NCBI GenBank assembly: GCA_947167445.1
Contig: CAMVID010000003.1
Span: 163,838-227,837 of the forward strand
Source: G11 sp947167445
GTDB taxonomy: Bacteria; Bacillota; Clostridia; Lachnospirales; Lachnospiraceae
DNA length: 64,000 nt
Direction of reading: 5' to 3'
The translations under genes were made by a program, and so were the position numbers. The notes below the pieces were generated by a model. The model did no database searches. It was given only the letters and a program-made list of their open reading frames with translations, and was not told the DNA's origin. Below are positions 9,449 to 17,501 of this stretch, piece after piece; positions within the stretch are counted from its first letter, which is position 1, and the number at the start of each line of letters is the position of its first letter.

Positions 9449-10516
9449 ATGTCCAAAACTAAAGTTGAATTAAACGGTAAAACAATACTTGTAACAGGAA
9501 GCCCCGGATTTATCGGGGCTAATCTTGTTTTAAGACTTCTTAAAGAAATGGAGAGCGGGACCATTGTTTCATTCGATTCAATGAATGACTATTATGACCC
9601 GAATCTTAAAGAATACAGGCTTGGACTTATAAAAGATGCAGCCAAGAATTCCAAGGCTAAGCATGTGTTTATAAAGGGAAACCTGGCGGATAAAGGGACT
9701 ATAGATAAACTCTTTGAAGAATATAAACCTGCAGTTGTAGTTAATCTGGCTGCTCAGGCGGGAGTTCGTTACAGCATTGAACATCCGGAAGCATATATTG
9801 AGAGTAATATAGTTGGATTTTTCAATATTCTTGAAGCTTGCAGACATAATCCTGTAGAGCATTTAGTCTATGCTTCAAGTTCTTCTGTTTATGGTGGGAA
9901 CAAGAAGGTTCCGTTTTCTACAGATGATAAGGTGGATAACCCTGTAAGCCTTTATGCTGCCACCAAGAAGAGCAATGAGCTCCTGGCTCATTCATATTCG
10001 AAATTATATGACATTCCTTCTACAGGATTAAGATTTTTTACGGTGTATGGACCTGCCGGAAGACCGGATATGTTCTATTTCTCTGCAACCAATAAACTCA
10101 GTGCGGGAGATACTATACAGATATTCAACTATGGAGATATGAAACGTGATTTTACTTATGTGGATGATATAGTTGAGGGTATTCTCCGTGTAATGCAGGG
10201 AGCTCCCGAAAAGGCAACAGGTGAGGATGGATTGCCTATTCCTCCCTATGCAGTTTACAACATCGGCGGAGGGCAGCCTGAGAATCTTCTTGATTACATT
10301 TCAACCCTTCAGGAGGAGCTGGTTAACTCAGGTGTGCTTCCCAAAGATTATGACTTTGAAGGACATAGGAAGCTGGTTGGAATGCAGGCCGGAGATGTGC
10401 CGGTAACCTACGCCGACAGTGCAGCATTGGAGAGAGATTACGGTTTTACCCCTAAGATAGGAATAAGAGAAGGGCTTAGAAATTTCTGTAAGTGGTATAA
10501 GGAATATTACGGATAA
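9449..10516 (+). CDS. NAD-dependent epimerase, UDP-glucuronate 4-epimerase-like
   Basis: A 355-residue extended SDR with VTGSPGFIGANL near residue 15, the partner-loop NLAAQAGVRYSIEHP, catalytic SSSSVYG and YAATKKSNE, and substrate region FFTVYGPAGRPDM. The AQAGVRYS and YGPAGRPDMA-type motifs are typical of UDP-glucuronate 4-epimerases (UDP-GlcA to UDP-GalA). A UDP-glucose dehydrogenase ends at 264 in the same locus and would supply the substrate. AGGAGG lies 5' of ATG 9449. The N-terminal extension MSKTKVELNGK before the Rossmann strand is slightly longer than usual. Confidence 0.8.
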   Translation: MSKTKVELNGKTILVTGSPGFIGANLVLRLLKEMESGTIVSFDSMNDYYDPNLKEYRLGLIKDAAKNSKAKHVFIKGNLADKGTIDKLFEEYKPAVVVNLAAQAGVRYSIEHPEAYIESNIVGFFNILEACRHNPVEHLVYASSSSVYGGNKKVPFSTDDKVDNPVSLYAATKKSNELLAHSYSKLYDIPSTGLRFFTVYGPAGRPDMFYFSATNKLSAGDTIQIFNYGDMKRDFTYVDDIVEGILRVMQGAPEKATGEDGLPIPPYAVYNIGGGQPENLLDYISTLQEELVNSGVLPKDYDFEGHRKLVGMQAGDVPVTYADSAALERDYGFTPKIGIREGLRNFCKWYKEYYG

Positions 10517-10520
10517 AAAT

Positions 10521-11600
10521 ATGGCATACAGCAGACCTTTTTCCAAAGAGACAACAAATATAACCAAGGGAATTCTTATTATTCTTATGCTTTTGCATCA
10601 TCTTTTCAGTGGAGATGTAATTGAAAGCAGAGAACTGGTTCCTTTGTTTGATGATGTGGTTTTCAGGGCGCACTTAACAGAATATATGAGAATTCTTCTG
10701 GGAGGATTTGCTTTTCTTTCAGCGCTTGGAATTGCCAGAGGGTATAAGGGCAAGGATATTTCCCCGGAGTTGTGTATTAAGAAGACTGGAGGACGATTGG
10801 TAAGCCTGTTTAGTATGATGCTTCCCATATATGTGCTTTCCATGCTTTTTATGAGATTTGTAAGGGGAGAGCATATTAAGCTTTTGTATGTGGGTGTCGA
10901 GGGAAAGTTCAGCCCGATATATATGATTATTGATATGCTGGGACTTTCATCTTACTTTGGTAGAACAGGTTTCAATGTTACTTGGTGGTATCTGTCATAT
11001 GCAATTCTTTTGATTGTGGCGGCTCCATTGCTGATTGAGTTGTATCGCAAATATCGGTATACGCTTCTTCTGCCTGCTTTTTTCCTTCCATGGGTGATGT
11101 TTAAAAGTGATGCACATTTCGCAGTATTGTTGCCTTCAGCAATGTTGGGAATAGCCTTTGCGTGGGAAGACTGGTTTGAGAAGATTCATGAATTTATCCA
11201 TAGCGGAGATAAAAAGGTTTTAAAAATAATCGGGTTTGCAGTCATTGCGTTGCTATTTTTTGTTATCAGTTGGTATGCTGTGATAGACCTTGATATGACT
11301 TTCTTTTTCCCCATGGCTGTAGTTTTCGCTTTTGTGGCATATGAATATGTCTCCTATACAAGAATACTTAAAACTGTTCTGAGATTCCTTGGAGAGAATT
11401 GTACCAATATCTTTTTGACTCATACCTTGATATATTATTATTGGTACGAAGATTTCATTTATTCCTTCAGGTACACAGTGCTGATATTCCTTGTTCTTAT
11501 GGGTATTTCACTGGCTGTATCAGTTATTTTGGAACTACTTAAGAAGTATACGGGCTACAACAAGCTAGTAAAAAATACAATTACCAGAATCACAGGATGA
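10521..11600 (+). CDS. Acyltransferase family 3 membrane protein (OafA-like)
   Basis: A 359-residue polytopic protein with about ten hydrophobic segments. The N-terminal TKGILIILMLLHHLF, with its His pair, matches the first helix of acyltransferase-3 proteins, where an Arg/Lys and His motif is needed for acyl transfer. FNVTWWYLSYAILL fits a later conserved helix. These proteins move acetyl or other acyl groups to sugars of surface glycans. It starts 4 bp after the epimerase stop, without a strong ribosome site, so it is probably coupled. The acyl group and acceptor cannot be read. Confidence 0.75.
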   Translation: MAYSRPFSKETTNITKGILIILMLLHHLFSGDVIESRELVPLFDDVVFRAHLTEYMRILLGGFAFLSALGIARGYKGKDISPELCIKKTGGRLVSLFSMMLPIYVLSMLFMRFVRGEHIKLLYVGVEGKFSPIYMIIDMLGLSSYFGRTGFNVTWWYLSYAILLIVAAPLLIELYRKYRYTLLLPAFFLPWVMFKSDAHFAVLLPSAMLGIAFAWEDWFEKIHEFIHSGDKKVLKIIGFAVIALLFFVISWYAVIDLDMTFFFPMAVVFAFVAYEYVSYTRILKTVLRFLGENCTNIFLTHTLIYYYWYEDFIYSFRYTVLIFLVLMGISLAVSVILELLKKYTGYNKLVKNTITRITG

Positions 11601-11607
11601 TCACTCG

Positions 11608-12969
11608 ATGAACAAGAAATATCTTATTCCCGGCGTAATCTCAGGTATTACATTTCTTTTAACTTTTATACTTTTTATCTATACTGATTTAACGTCGTTA
11701 ACAGTATGGACTATTAATGTTTGGGATAATCTTTACGAAACCCATAATTTTCGTTCGTTCTACCAGTTCAGCGCAATGAATTTGTTTGAACTTGATCATG
11801 CCATGGTGGGAAGTGACTTTCTTATCTATATTCCCTGGGCCATATGGAATTTCCCTCTGTGGATTGTGCAGAAATTCTTTAACTATCCCGCAGCTTACAA
11901 TGCTATTCCACAACTGTGGTCCAAACTTTTTCTTATCTTTGTAGCCTTTCTATGCATTATTCCCATAAAGAAAATATGCAAAGAAATATCGAATGAATAT
12001 GGTGAAGTGACATTTGAAGACAGCTGTCGCACGGCTTTTCTTTCATGCACTTCATTCTTTACCATTATGTCTTTAGGATATGCGGGACAGAATGACATAA
12101 TGGCAATATTTCCGTTCCTTATGGCTCTTTCCTGTTTGCTTGAGGGGAAAAAGAGAAACTTTTATTTGTGGGCAGCTTTGTCAATTGCCTTTAAACCATT
12201 CTTTGCTTTCTCTTTCGTGGCAATTGTTCTTTTGGAAGAAAAGAACCTGCTTAGAATACTTGGAAAGATTGCGATGGGCTTTAGCATTTACTTCCTCCAA
12301 AAAGTACCTTTCATAGGGGCTTATATGTATAAAGAATCTCTGGCCTACGGACCGACATCAGGAGGTATTAAGCTTCTTATGCAGGCCGTTCTAGACATTC
12401 CCCCGGCGGGAGCATCCTTATTTTTTCTGACTTTGGGGGCGTTATATCTGGCTATTTATTTTGTTGATCATGAGTATGGAGAAGATAAAATCAAGCATTA
12501 TATATACAGCGTTACCGCACCTTTGATTCTGCTTTTCACCTTTACAAGATACGAGGCATACAGGCCTTTTTACCTGGTGCCGACGCTGTTTATTATGATG
12601 ATGCTTAAGCCTGCTTATTCAAGAATCAATTTGTTGTTTGAATTTGCGGCTACGGGTTCTCTTATGGCATTTTATCTTCTTGATGATGTGCTGTTTTATA
12701 ATCCCAAATATATCTGGTCCAAGTCGGACTGGGTTGATTATCCTTCGATTTCAGAGTTCCTTACTTCTAAACTTCCAGGCTTTGGATACACGCTTTTCAC
12801 AGCAGTGTTTGTTCTTTCAATGGCTTTTATATTGATTATCAACCATCCGAAGTTTAAAAGCGAAAATAAAGTGTTAACGATGAAGGAAGAACCCTGGCTT
12901 CTGACGGTGCGTAGCCTTGTGTATGCTGTTCCCTTGATGCTTTCTATAGCTATAAAGATTATCAAATGA
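11608..12969 (+). CDS. Polytopic GT-C-like membrane protein
   Basis: A 453-residue protein with about ten hydrophobic helices. Loop motifs YAGQNDIMAIFPFLMALS and ALSIAFKPFFAFSF resemble polyprenol-dependent mannosyl- or glucosyltransferases of the GT-C clan (such as GT87-like proteins), where the early N-D or Q-D pair and a later K-P are conserved. The C-terminus overlaps the start of the GT4-GtrA gene (ATG 12966 within ATGATG), so the two are co-translated. Substrate unknown; assignment by motif resemblance. Confidence 0.55.
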   Translation: MNKKYLIPGVISGITFLLTFILFIYTDLTSLTVWTINVWDNLYETHNFRSFYQFSAMNLFELDHAMVGSDFLIYIPWAIWNFPLWIVQKFFNYPAAYNAIPQLWSKLFLIFVAFLCIIPIKKICKEISNEYGEVTFEDSCRTAFLSCTSFFTIMSLGYAGQNDIMAIFPFLMALSCLLEGKKRNFYLWAALSIAFKPFFAFSFVAIVLLEEKNLLRILGKIAMGFSIYFLQKVPFIGAYMYKESLAYGPTSGGIKLLMQAVLDIPPAGASLFFLTLGALYLAIYFVDHEYGEDKIKHYIYSVTAPLILLFTFTRYEAYRPFYLVPTLFIMMMLKPAYSRINLLFEFAATGSLMAFYLLDDVLFYNPKYIWSKSDWVDYPSISEFLTSKLPGFGYTLFTAVFVLSMAFILIINHPKFKSENKVLTMKEEPWLLTVRSLVYAVPLMLSIAIKIIK

Positions 12970-14639
12970 TGATGAGTGAATCTGAAAACAAGAAAAAACA
13001 CATAGCGATGTATATAGGCTCCATTGGAAACGGCGGAGCTGAGCATGTTATATGCAACCTAGCTGAATTCTTTTTTGATGAAGGATATGACGTAACAATT
13101 GTTACAACGTACTATGCGGATGATGAGTATATCTTAAAGAATGCCTGCTGGAAAAGAAGCATTGAACCCGAAGAAACTGATAGCTATGTAGAAGAGCAGG
13201 TTTTAAACACAAACGAAGAACTTCGAACGGTTTATCTGTTAAAAGATGAAAACGTATCGGGGATAAAGAGAGCGTTCTCGGGGCTTTTGCCCTCTGAAAG
13301 TAAGGGCAGGCTATATAACTTTCGAGCAAGGACTGCGAAATTGTCGAAGATATGGGAAGATATCAAACCGGATTTGATCCTTTCATTTATCGGTAAGAAT
13401 AACATAATGGCTATTCGAACAGCTAAGAAGTTCGGGATTCCTGTTGTGGTGTCCGTTAGGGCTAATCCACCCATGGAATACTATACAAAGACTCTTAAGA
13501 CAGTAGCCAATAAACTGTTTCCAAAGGCTTCAGGGGTTATTTTGCAGACTACGGGTGCAGCTGATTTTTTTGATGAAAAAGTTCGTAGGAACTGTTATGT
13601 TCTTCCTAATTCAGTTTCGGAAGAGTTCATTTCAAGAGATGTGGTTCCTTTTGAGAGTAGAATGAAGACAATAGTAAGTGTCGGAAGACTTGATGATAAT
13701 AAGAATCAGGGAATTCTTATCAGAGCCTTTGGACGATTAATGGATAAATATCCTGATTATAAGCTGGTTATAATTGGGGACGGTGATTGCCGAGGAGAAT
13801 ACGGACGACTTGCCGGAAAGACTCCCGACCCTACGAGGATAGAATTCACCGGCATTATCAAAAATGTAGCGGATAGGATATCAGATGCCAGAATCTATGC
13901 TCTGACTTCAAAGGAAGAAGGACTCCCTAATGCCCTTATTGAGGCAATGGCCTTAGGCCTTGTTGCCATATCAACTGACTGTCCTTGCGGTGGACCGGCA
14001 GATATAATCTCTGACGGAGAGAATGGAATTCTGATTCCTATGGGATCGGATGAAGAGATGGAAGATTCGCTTGTTTGTGCATTGGATAAAGTAATGTCTG
14101 ACGAGTCATTGACAAGAAGGCTTTCAGAGAATGCTCTTTCGGTAAGAGAAAGGTATTCTCCTGCCAGAATTAATGCGTTATGGAAGGACTATTTTGAAAA
14201 GATTATGAGTGAAGAAACAGTAGTTGAAAAAAGTAAAATGCAAACTCTTATAGAGTATATAAAACAGTTTATCTCTTTTGGATTAATAGGTGGATTAAAC
14301 ACGATTCTTAGCTTAGGGATATACTGGCTGGTGGTGTATCTTGGCGGCCATTATCTTTTGGCAAATGCTATTGCCTTTGCAATAACTGTGTTTATCTCAT
14401 ATGTCTTAAATAATATCTTTACTTTTAAGGGTGAAGGCAAGGCAGAGTGGTCCCTTAGGACTCTTTTAAAAGTGTATGTGTCTTATTCGATCACTGGCCT
14501 TTTCCTTACAAGCATTCTCCTATGGGTTTGGACAGATTGTCTGGGTATAAATGAGAACATAGCCCCTATTATTAATCTTTTCTTTACCATCCCGTTGAAC
14601 TTTTTACTCAATAAGTTTTGGGCATACAAGAAAAAATAG
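12966..14639 (+). CDS. GT4 glycosyltransferase fused to a GtrA-like membrane domain
   Basis: A 557-residue two-part protein. Residues 1 to about 410 are a GT4 (GT-B) glycosyltransferase: glycine-rich YIGSIGNGGAEHV at the N-terminus, VSVGRLDDNKNQ in the linker, and the EX7E-type signature KEEGLPNALIEAMALG. Residues about 425-557 contain four hydrophobic helices with FISFGLIGGLNTILS, YVLNNIFTFKG and IPLNFLLNKFWAY, the pattern of GtrA, the proposed flippase of lipid-linked sugars in three-component glycosylation systems. Three ATGs (12966, 12969, 12972) could start it. It is the last gene before a terminator-like hairpin at 14666. Confidence 0.85.
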   Translation: MMMSESENKKKHIAMYIGSIGNGGAEHVICNLAEFFFDEGYDVTIVTTYYADDEYILKNACWKRSIEPEETDSYVEEQVLNTNEELRTVYLLKDENVSGIKRAFSGLLPSESKGRLYNFRARTAKLSKIWEDIKPDLILSFIGKNNIMAIRTAKKFGIPVVVSVRANPPMEYYTKTLKTVANKLFPKASGVILQTTGAADFFDEKVRRNCYVLPNSVSEEFISRDVVPFESRMKTIVSVGRLDDNKNQGILIRAFGRLMDKYPDYKLVIIGDGDCRGEYGRLAGKTPDPTRIEFTGIIKNVADRISDARIYALTSKEEGLPNALIEAMALGLVAISTDCPCGGPADIISDGENGILIPMGSDEEMEDSLVCALDKVMSDESLTRRLSENALSVRERYSPARINALWKDYFEKIMSEETVVEKSKMQTLIEYIKQFISFGLIGGLNTILSLGIYWLVVYLGGHYLLANAIAFAITVFISYVLNNIFTFKGEGKAEWSLRTLLKVYVSYSITGLFLTSILLWVWTDCLGINENIAPIINLFFTIPLNFLLNKFWAYKKK

Positions 14640-14665
14640 TAAAATTAAGAAAATCCTAATGATTT

Positions 14666-14685
14666 GAGAGGGCTGCGGCCCTCTC
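14666..14685 (+). terminator. Weak rho-independent terminator-like hairpin
   Basis: GAGAGGGC-TGCG-GCCCTCTC forms a perfect 8-bp GC-rich stem with a 4-nt loop, 26 bp after the GT4-GtrA stop. It is followed by GCTTATATT rather than a clean T run, so termination is probably partial. It separates the first glycosyltransferase operon from the GH25 gene, which has its own promoter. Confidence 0.6.
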
Positions 14686-14692
14686 GCTTATA

Positions 14693-14721
14693 TTGTGGGA
14701 ATATATGAAATGTGCTACAAT
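14693..14721 (+). promoter_or_regulatory. Sigma-A type promoter for the GH25/lipoprotein/MBOAT group
   Basis: TTGTGG at 14693-14698 and TACAAT at 14716-14721, spaced 17 bp. It lies just after the hairpin at 14666 and about 35 bp before the start at 14757, which has GGAGG in its leader. Confidence 0.65.
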
Positions 14722-14756
14722 ATAACGGAATGTGAGTTTTGGAGGAAAACTTATAA

Positions 14757-17501
14757 ATGGGATTAAAAAGTATTATTAAAAATCGAGTAAAGTCCGTCAT
14801 TGCACAATACGAAGACGATTACTACGAGAATGATGAATACGAAGAAGAGTACGACGAGGAATATGAGGATGAGTACTCTGATGAAGAATATGAAAAAGAC
14901 GAGTATCCCGAGGATTATCCTGATGAGGAGACATACTACGAGGAAGGCTCCATTGGAGAGGAACTCGGAGACTATACCTCTGAGATAGTTCTTTCAGAGG
15001 CTGATCTCGAGGGTAACTATTCTGAAGAATACAAGGAGGAGTACCCCGAGGAATACGAGCCTGAGTATTCTGAGCAGTATGATGAGAAATATCAGGATGG
15101 TTATGACGAAGAGTATGACGAGTACTCGGACAGGGCATACACAGATTACGATGAACAGTATGATGAGTATGTGGAGTACGAGGATGATGACGATGACTAT
15201 TACTACGAAGATGAGATAAGAGAGAATTTCTGGGATAAACTCATGCGTCGCTTTGACAACATGGAGGGCGCTGACAAGGCTCTTATCTTCGGCGGTGTAG
15301 CAATAGCAGCAATGGTAGTTGTATTAGGAATTGTTTTCTTCGGAAAGAGGGGAACAACAAACTCTGCCAAGTTTGAGGAAAATGTTGGCATCAAACTTAT
15401 GGATGTCAGCGAAATAGGCGGAGGAAACATTCTTGCCATAGGGAATGCCCTTATTATGAGACAATCCGGTGGTGAACTCGAAGTTGCCGCTGATGAACCT
15501 GCAGAAATTCCCACTTATGAGGAGAAAGAGGTTTCTGACGAAGTTACAGTTGCCCTTAAAATGTCCTCTATTGTTAAGGATTTAAAGATAAAGTTTGTCA
15601 ACAAGAAAACAGGCAAGCTTATTTCAAGCAATGCCTTTGAGGTTACTGTAACCACACCCGGAGGAACAACTGAAACCTGGACTGATTCTGACAAGGATGG
15701 AATTATTTACAAGGAGAACATTACACCAGGTCAGTATACTGTTTCCATGAAAGCAATTACCGGGAGCGAGAAGTTTATAAGTTCTTCTACCAATGAGACA
15801 ATAAATGTAAAAGCCAATCTCGATTATCAGAAGGTTGATGTTTCTGATGAGATTAAGAATGAGAAACAGGTAGATGTTGCTAAAGAGGATACATCCAAGA
15901 AGGATGAAGTCGAGTCCAAACTTACAGATACTGTTGAGTGGGTTGAGAGCACAGCAACTCCTATTGGTGAAGGCAACTATGTGGCCCTTAAGAAGGGCAC
16001 GGATGTGCTTGATCCTTTTTCGGCCATTGCAAGCCCTGCTCTTTCATCAGCCGGAGCTTCAAAGGACAACCTTACAGTCAGCTCGGTTTCGGTTAATAGT
16101 TACACAACGCAATTGAGTGTTAACGTTAACGACCTGGCGAAGGACGATGGGGTAAAATATAAATGGACTGTAACTTCGGGTTCAGCTACACTTGCAAATG
16201 CAGATAAGCAGACACCTACCATAACCGTCACTAATGGTACAAACTCTAAGCAGACGGTTAAGGTTAAGGCAGAGGTTACAATTACGAGGAAGGTGGCAAC
16301 TCCAACTCCTACACCTACGCCAACGCCAACTCCTACACCTACACCAACACCGACTGCATCGCCTACGCCTACACCAACAGAGACACCGACGCCCACGCCC
16401 ACCGATGCGGTCACCGGGACGCCTACACCTACTCCTACGGATGGGGCTGAAGAGACATCTCCTACTCCCGCAGCAGGTAACGAAGGCGGAAATGGCGAAG
16501 GTAATGGCTCAAACGAAAATGGTGGAAATTCCGGTGCTATAGCAGTTCCTGGCATTCTGATTCTTTCGGGTAATTCGGCGCAGACAACTACAATAAACAG
16601 AAGCATTGAGATTGAGTTAGCTGTAGCAGCTAACCCTCAGTATGATACAAGCACACCTCTTAAGGATAAGAACAATAACCCTGTATATGTTAAGAGTGGA
16701 AATGGTTATGTTGAAGCTAAGCGCTCTGACTATATCAAGGGTGATGTATATACCAAGACAGCCAGTGGATATAAGTACACAGGTTGGCAGTCATTAAACG
16801 GAAATACCTACTTCTACGACAAGAACGGTAATCCTGTAACAGGTGCCCAGGTTATTCAGGGCGCTCAGTACAGTTTTGATTCCACCGGTAAGCTGGTAAG
16901 CAGCAGTGGTATCCTTGGCATCGACGTATCCAGATGGAATGGGAATATCAACTGGCAGCAGGTTAAGAACTCCGGTGTATCTTATGTAATTATCAGATCC
17001 GGTTACAGAGGTTCTACTGAAGGCGGACTTATTGAAGATACAATGTTTAAGACTAACATTCAGGGCGCAATAAACGCCGGATTAAAGGTTGGTGTATACT
17101 TTGTAACTCAGGCCGTTAACGAGAGAGAAGCAGTTGAAGAGGCTTCAATGGTTCTTTCCCAGGTGGCAGGATACAGGATTTCCTACCCTATATTCCTTGA
17201 TGTTGAAACCAGTAGAGGTCGAGGTGACCAGATAGATAAGGCCACAAGAACTGCAGTATGTAAGGCTTTCTGTCAGACTATCGCGAACAATGGTTACACA
17301 GCAGGCGTTTATGCAAACAAGACATGGTTCAGAAACTATATTGATCATAGTCAGCTTGGCGGATATAAGATATGGCTTGCACACTACGTAGGCTCTACAG
17401 ATTTCGGAGCAAGACATGAACTCTGGCAGTACACTTCCAAGGGTTCCATTGCCGGAATCAGTGGAAATGTAGATCTTAACTTATCCTATCTGGGGTACTA
17501 A
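14757..17501 (+). CDS. GH25 lysozyme-like surface protein with acidic Tyr-rich cytoplasmic N-terminus
   Basis: A 914-residue modular protein. Residues about 18-160 are almost entirely Asp, Glu and Tyr (DEYE-like repeats). A single membrane helix lies near 178-200 (ALIFGGVAIAAMVVVLGIVFF), so the acidic part should be cytoplasmic and the rest outside. A Cna/SpaA-like beta domain (VKDLKIKFVN to ANLDY) follows, then a Thr-Pro repeat encoded at about 16300-16440, a short region like cell-wall repeats (YTGWQSLNGNTYFYDKNGNP), and a GH25 domain from about residue 718, with Asp723 in GIDVSRWN and D815-V-E817 as catalytic-site acids. GH25 enzymes cut the glycan of peptidoglycan. The paralogue at 24705 lacks the acidic and Pro-rich parts. 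Confidence 0.9.
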   Translation: MGLKSIIKNRVKSVIAQYEDDYYENDEYEEEYDEEYEDEYSDEEYEKDEYPEDYPDEETYYEEGSIGEELGDYTSEIVLSEADLEGNYSEEYKEEYPEEYEPEYSEQYDEKYQDGYDEEYDEYSDRAYTDYDEQYDEYVEYEDDDDDYYYEDEIRENFWDKLMRRFDNMEGADKALIFGGVAIAAMVVVLGIVFFGKRGTTNSAKFEENVGIKLMDVSEIGGGNILAIGNALIMRQSGGELEVAADEPAEIPTYEEKEVSDEVTVALKMSSIVKDLKIKFVNKKTGKLISSNAFEVTVTTPGGTTETWTDSDKDGIIYKENITPGQYTVSMKAITGSEKFISSSTNETINVKANLDYQKVDVSDEIKNEKQVDVAKEDTSKKDEVESKLTDTVEWVESTATPIGEGNYVALKKGTDVLDPFSAIASPALSSAGASKDNLTVSSVSVNSYTTQLSVNVNDLAKDDGVKYKWTVTSGSATLANADKQTPTITVTNGTNSKQTVKVKAEVTITRKVATPTPTPTPTPTPTPTPTPTASPTPTPTETPTPTPTDAVTGTPTPTPTDGAEETSPTPAAGNEGGNGEGNGSNENGGNSGAIAVPGILILSGNSAQTTTINRSIEIELAVAANPQYDTSTPLKDKNNNPVYVKSGNGYVEAKRSDYIKGDVYTKTASGYKYTGWQSLNGNTYFYDKNGNPVTGAQVIQGAQYSFDSTGKLVSSSGILGIDVSRWNGNINWQQVKNSGVSYVIIRSGYRGSTEGGLIEDTMFKTNIQGAINAGLKVGVYFVTQAVNEREAVEEASMVLSQVAGYRISYPIFLDVETSRGRGDQIDKATRTAVCKAFCQTIANNGYTAGVYANKTWFRNYIDHSQLGGYKIWLAHYVGSTDFGARHELWQYTSKGSIAGISGNVDLNLSYLGY

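Noticed and set aside
16300..16440. Tandem ACNCCN hexamers, considered as a DNA repeat or CRISPR-like array
   Set aside because: They encode the Pro-Thr linker of the GH25 protein and have no unique spacers. No CRISPR array was seen in the window.
16100..16606. A 168-residue minus-strand frame rich in Val-Gly
   Set aside because: It is the complement of the Thr-Pro repeat of the GH25 gene; low complexity, no ribosome site, and it lies wholly inside a real gene.
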